Of a DNA stretch of 53,516 bases, positions 51,145 to 53,516 are shown in pieces. The stretch is taken from contig NZ_JTFC01000027.1 in NCBI RefSeq assembly GCF_003991225.1, positions 1 through 53,516 of the forward strand, given 5' to 3'. Both the position numbers and the translations under genes were made by a program. The stretch is from Candidatus Kurthia intestinigallinarum (lineage in GTDB: Bacteria; Bacillota; Bacilli; Bacillales_A; Planococcaceae). Within the stretch, counting starts at the first letter, position 1; every line of letters starts with the position of its first letter. The notes under the pieces were generated by a model. It was not told the origin of the DNA. It ran no database searches and saw nothing but the letters and a program-made list of their open reading frames with translations.

Positions 51145-51606
51145 TTAATAAAAGCTTTCCAGTTGTTCTGGTGTAATTCCTTTAATAAGATTAAGTTCAC
51201 TCATCATAATTTTTTGGGCTTGAGCAAGCATATCTTTTTCACTGGTATTAAGTTTTTTCTCTGCTCTCATACGAGTTAGATCACGTACAACTTCTACGCA
51301 GTCTTTTAAATCCCCTGTTTTAATTTTATTTGTATTTTTATTATAACGTTCTTTCCAAGAAATTATTTGATCTGATTGACCATGCGTAAAAGCATGAAGT
51401 ATACTTCTCAGTGCTTTAATGTGTGTAATCGATCTTATAGGTGCATCTACCATTTTATCTACAGGTATAAGTAACTGCATGCGATTAATTACCATGCCAA
51501 TAACATAATATCGATGAATTTTACCAGAAAACTCTCGTTCTTCTATTCCTGTAATGATTCCAGCGCCTTGTGTTGCATACATAATATTTTGACCAACTTT
51601 AAACAA
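51145..51606 (-). CDS. CarD-family transcriptional regulator
   Basis: A 153-residue protein: FKVGQNIMYATQGAGIITGI, then MQLLIPVDKM. This is the RNA-polymerase-interacting domain of CarD/CdnL/TRCF type, followed by a helical DNA-binding part (RSILHAFTHGQSDQIISWKE; TRMRAEKKLNTSEKDMLAQA). CarD stabilises open promoter complexes in other bacteria. A TTG at 51606 is proposed as start, because family members begin MFKxGD and GGGGGTGG lies just before. A GTG three codons earlier is the alternative. Confidence 0.92.
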   Translation of the reverse strand: MFKVGQNIMYATQGAGIITGIEEREFSGKIHRYYVIGMVINRMQLLIPVDKMVDAPIRSITHIKALRSILHAFTHGQSDQIISWKERYNKNTNKIKTGDLKDCVEVVRDLTRMRAEKKLNTSEKDMLAQAQKIMMSELNLIKGITPEQLESFY

Positions 51607-51784
51607 ATCATCCACCCCCGTTTAATAACAACTTTCTTAACCTTAACACCTTTTGGTGTTTTAATCAAATTTTTAATAATATCACAAAAATAATTATTTT
51701 GTCAATTTTTATTTATTTCCAATTATTTCAAATATATTTTATGCGGGTTTATATGAATATGTTCCAAATGAAGAAACCGCAGGA
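51607..51784. other. Gap upstream of carD
   Basis: AT-rich; contains the carD promoter region and ACCTTTTGGTGTTTTAATCA. Nothing else recognised before the IS605-type end. Confidence 0.4.
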
Positions 51785-51965
51785 TAATTGAACTACCCCC
51801 ACTTAGCCGTTCTTCGAACGTTGCTTGAAGTGGGAGATTCCTACGAACAGTGCTTGCTTGTTTCCAGTTGCTCGAAACAGTGGCTTCACTTTTTTAGTAG
51901 GCTATCCCCGTCGTTCCTACGGTTGTTGGTTCAAAATTCTTAGCCCTTCGGCTAAAATATTTCGA
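51785..51965 (-). ncRNA. Predicted omegaRNA (reRNA) of TnpB
   Basis: The 3' end of tnpB plus the hairpin-rich right end of the element is where known TnpB guide RNAs arise. It contains the CCCACTT/AAGTGGG hairpin and the conserved end. The guide would be the sequence just beyond the element end, below about 51790. This is predicted from family knowledge; the boundaries are uncertain. Confidence 0.45.
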
Positions 51966-53059
51966 CTTGCATTAATATCTCGGTCTAGTGTCGTACCACA
52001 AGCTGAACAAGTCCACACACGAATAGCTAATGGTTTCTTGCCATCTCGATGACCGCAAGTATGACAAAGTTGGCTCGATGGGAAGAATCTGTCGATTTCG
52101 ACAATTTTTCGATCGAACCATTTTGCCTTATATTTTAGCTTGGTCACAAATTCAGACCATGACACATCACTAATCGCTTTCGCTAACTTATGATTTTTCA
52201 ACATGCCTTTTGTGTTTAAGTCTTCAAGACAGATGACGTCATAGTGACGAATCAATGCCGTTGATAGCTTGTTTAAAAAATCTTCACGTTGAAACGCGAC
52301 ACGCTCACGCAAACGAGCCACTCTACGACGTTGCTTTTGGTAGTTCATGCACGCACGTAGGTTACGACCCTCTTTTTTCGCTTGCTCATAGCGACGGGAC
52401 AATTTGCGCTGCTCACGTTTTAACTTCTGCTCCATTTTGGCTGTAAAGCGTTGGTTATCCACTTTACGTCCATCGGACAGAATCGCAAAATCGGTGATAC
52501 CTAAATCAATTCCTACAGCTTTCTTTGTTTGAGGCAATGGCTTAAAGTCTGGTACTTCGCATAGGACAGACACGTAAAACGTACCACTCGCATTGTATTT
52601 AATTGTCGCTTTTAGAATACGACCTTCAATATTACGCGACTTCGCAAATTTTACGAGTCCTAATTTTGGTAGCTTCATTTGATTGCCGACAATCGCAATA
52701 TTGTTATTCGTATTCTTCGTAGTATAACTTTGAACGGGATTCTTTTTACTTTTGAAGCGAGGATAGTTATTTTGCTTTTGAAAGAAACGTTGAAAAGCGT
52801 CTATTAAATTTTCATAAGAGGCTTGTAATGCCACACTATCTACGTTGCGTAGCCATGCCGTATCCTCTTGTTTTTTCAGCTTTGTGAGCATTTTGGACAT
52901 AATGGAACGATTCAACCCTTTTCCTTCTTCTTCATAAGAAGTATTCCACAACGCAAGAAAATGGTTGTAAACAAAACGACAATGCCCATGTGTTTGATGA
53001 ATCAATACTCGTTGATCTTTATTTGGGTAGATACGGAATTTATACGCTTGATGTGACAT
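51917..53059 (-). CDS. tnpB: RNA-guided nuclease-like TnpB of IS605 type
   Basis: A 380-residue TnpB. RuvC-like catalytic residues are Asp in KKAVGIDLGITDFAILSDGR, Glu in YDVICLEDLNTKGMLKNH, and Asp in TTLDRDINASRNILAEG. A zinc ribbon has LCHTCGHRDGKKPL and WTCSACGTTLDRD. TnpB proteins are RNA-guided DNA nucleases related to Cas12 and use an omegaRNA made from the element's right end, here the area from about 51785 to 51960. The ATG at 53059 follows GGAGGTG; three residues of the longer frame are dropped. Confidence 0.95.
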   Translation of the reverse strand: MSHQAYKFRIYPNKDQRVLIHQTHGHCRFVYNHFLALWNTSYEEEGKGLNRSIMSKMLTKLKKQEDTAWLRNVDSVALQASYENLIDAFQRFFQKQNNYPRFKSKKNPVQSYTTKNTNNNIAIVGNQMKLPKLGLVKFAKSRNIEGRILKATIKYNASGTFYVSVLCEVPDFKPLPQTKKAVGIDLGITDFAILSDGRKVDNQRFTAKMEQKLKREQRKLSRRYEQAKKEGRNLRACMNYQKQRRRVARLRERVAFQREDFLNKLSTALIRHYDVICLEDLNTKGMLKNHKLAKAISDVSWSEFVTKLKYKAKWFDRKIVEIDRFFPSSQLCHTCGHRDGKKPLAIRVWTCSACGTTLDRDINASRNILAEGLRILNQQP

Positions 53060-53193
53060 GACAGACACCTCCTTTTTTCGAATAGTATAATAGGAACAGA
53101 TGTTCTTTTCAACAAATTAGTACTGGCAGAATAATTGGGTTTGCAGAATACCCCTCCCTACTCACTACGTTCCTTGAGGGAGGGGTATTCTGC

Positions 53194-53385
53194 GAAGAAA
53201 TGATAAAAAAGCCATCTATAAAATGGCTAACATTTTTAGCTTTTTAATTAACTGTATACTAAATTATATAGGAGCATTCCTGTTAGAAGGATTTTCAGAG
53301 ACTTGAAAACAAAAAAGCCCTCCTGTATGATGCTTGAGTGTCAACTGGCATTGACGCGCATAATATACAGAGAGGACCCATCCGA
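53194..53385. other. Region upstream of the IS110 gene, possible bridge-RNA zone
   Basis: Between the IS605 hairpin and the IS110 start. CCTCCTGTAT (53321) and ATACAGAGAGG (53365) form an imperfect inverted repeat around GATGCTTGAGTGTCAACTGG. IS110-group elements encode a bridge RNA in a non-coding end near the recombinase gene, and this structured stretch is a candidate. Nothing else seen. Confidence 0.35.
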
Positions 53386-53516
53386 ATGAATTTTAATACG
53401 AATGAAAAAATAAATCAAGTTTCTGAAAATACACTCGTTATCGGCATCGATATTGCCAAACGTAAACACTATGCTTGTGCAGTTGATGATCGAGGACGTA
53501 TCCTTCAAAAATCCTT
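53386..53516 (+). CDS. IS110-family recombinase, N-terminal part
   Basis: MNFNTNEKINQVSENTLVIG, then IDIAKRKHYACAVDDRGRIL, continuing off the right edge. The IDIAKxKH block is the first part of the DEDD catalytic domain of IS110 transposases (the first Asp). AGAGGACC lies before the ATG. Partial because the window ends. Confidence 0.92.
   Translation, partial: MNFNTNEKINQVSENTLVIGIDIAKRKHYACAVDDRGRILQKS

Larger units (their letters stand above)
51785..53195 (-). mobile_element. IS200/IS605-type element carrying only tnpB
   Basis: The tnpB gene is enclosed by typical hairpin ends. On the left of the window at 51795-51834 CCCACTT and AAGTGGG pair, with an inner CGTTC/GAACG hairpin. On the right GCAGAATACCCCTCCCT (53143-53159) pairs perfectly with AGGGAGGGGTATTCTGC (53177-53193). 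No tnpA is present, so movement would depend on a transposase elsewhere. Confidence 0.8.

Overview
The window looks like a chromosomal stretch of a low-GC Gram-positive bacterium of the Bacillales, most like the Lysinibacillus/Solibacillus/Kurthia group. This rests on AT-rich intergenic DNA, strong GGAGG-type ribosome binding sites, a type II-A CRISPR-Cas system, a DUF1846 protein, a YitT protein, a CitMHS transporter with a cre-like site and a CspA-type cold-shock protein. The genus is inferred, not proven.

Region by region. (1) 1-370: the end of an IS66-family element, adjoining a CRISPR array of eight intact 36-bp repeats (387-993). The array is followed on the minus strand by csn2, cas2, cas1 and a 1309-residue cas9. 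A divergent tracrRNA lies upstream of cas9 (7096-7202). (2) 7393-17579: housekeeping-like metabolic genes. These are a Nudix hydrolase, a CitMHS carboxylate transporter, and a five-gene minus-strand operon (two acyl-CoA dehydrogenases, a crotonase, a CaiB-type CoA transferase and an IclR regulator) that probably degrades an unidentified acid as its CoA thioester. A PlsY-like acyltransferase is translationally coupled to a GNAT-aminotransferase fusion, and a SUKH/SMI1 protein follows. (3) 17600-32800: an accessory region. Small unrelated genes, mostly on the minus strand, are separated by copies of a roughly 200-bp intergenic repeat containing a terminator hairpin and a TTCC...GGAA palindrome. 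The genes include a zincin-like protein, GNAT, an XRE regulator with a membrane partner, an ECF sigma/anti-sigma pair, TPR, DUF3885, a lipoprotein and several tiny membrane proteins. The region also carries a solitary pyrF and a tRNA-like RNA gene with a very large insertion. (4) 33000-47680: core-like genes. These include an AbiV-like protein, a quinone/aromatic stress operon (ring-cleaving dioxygenase, luciferase-like oxidoreductase, frameshifted OsmC) behind an 18-bp palindromic operator, YitT, a divergent EamA/LysR pair, an FhuF-type iron-sulfur reductase, a response regulator/ABC transporter/histidine kinase module and a zinc alcohol dehydrogenase. (5) 47700-53516: gene remnants and mobile DNA. 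There is a frameshifted IS30 transposase, a TnpB gene without TnpA, the start of an IS110 recombinase, a cold-shock gene with a structured leader and a CarD regulator.

The points most worth a second look are the tRNA-like RNA at 29788-29983, the cassette-like repeat family at 22500-32800, the PlsY/GNAT-aminotransferase pair, and the odd CRISPR array. That array has no room for a normal leader, two half-degenerate terminal repeats and two nearly identical terminal spacers. Three copies of a palindromic GGGACA-ended element (32864, 39269, 48888) link otherwise unrelated places.
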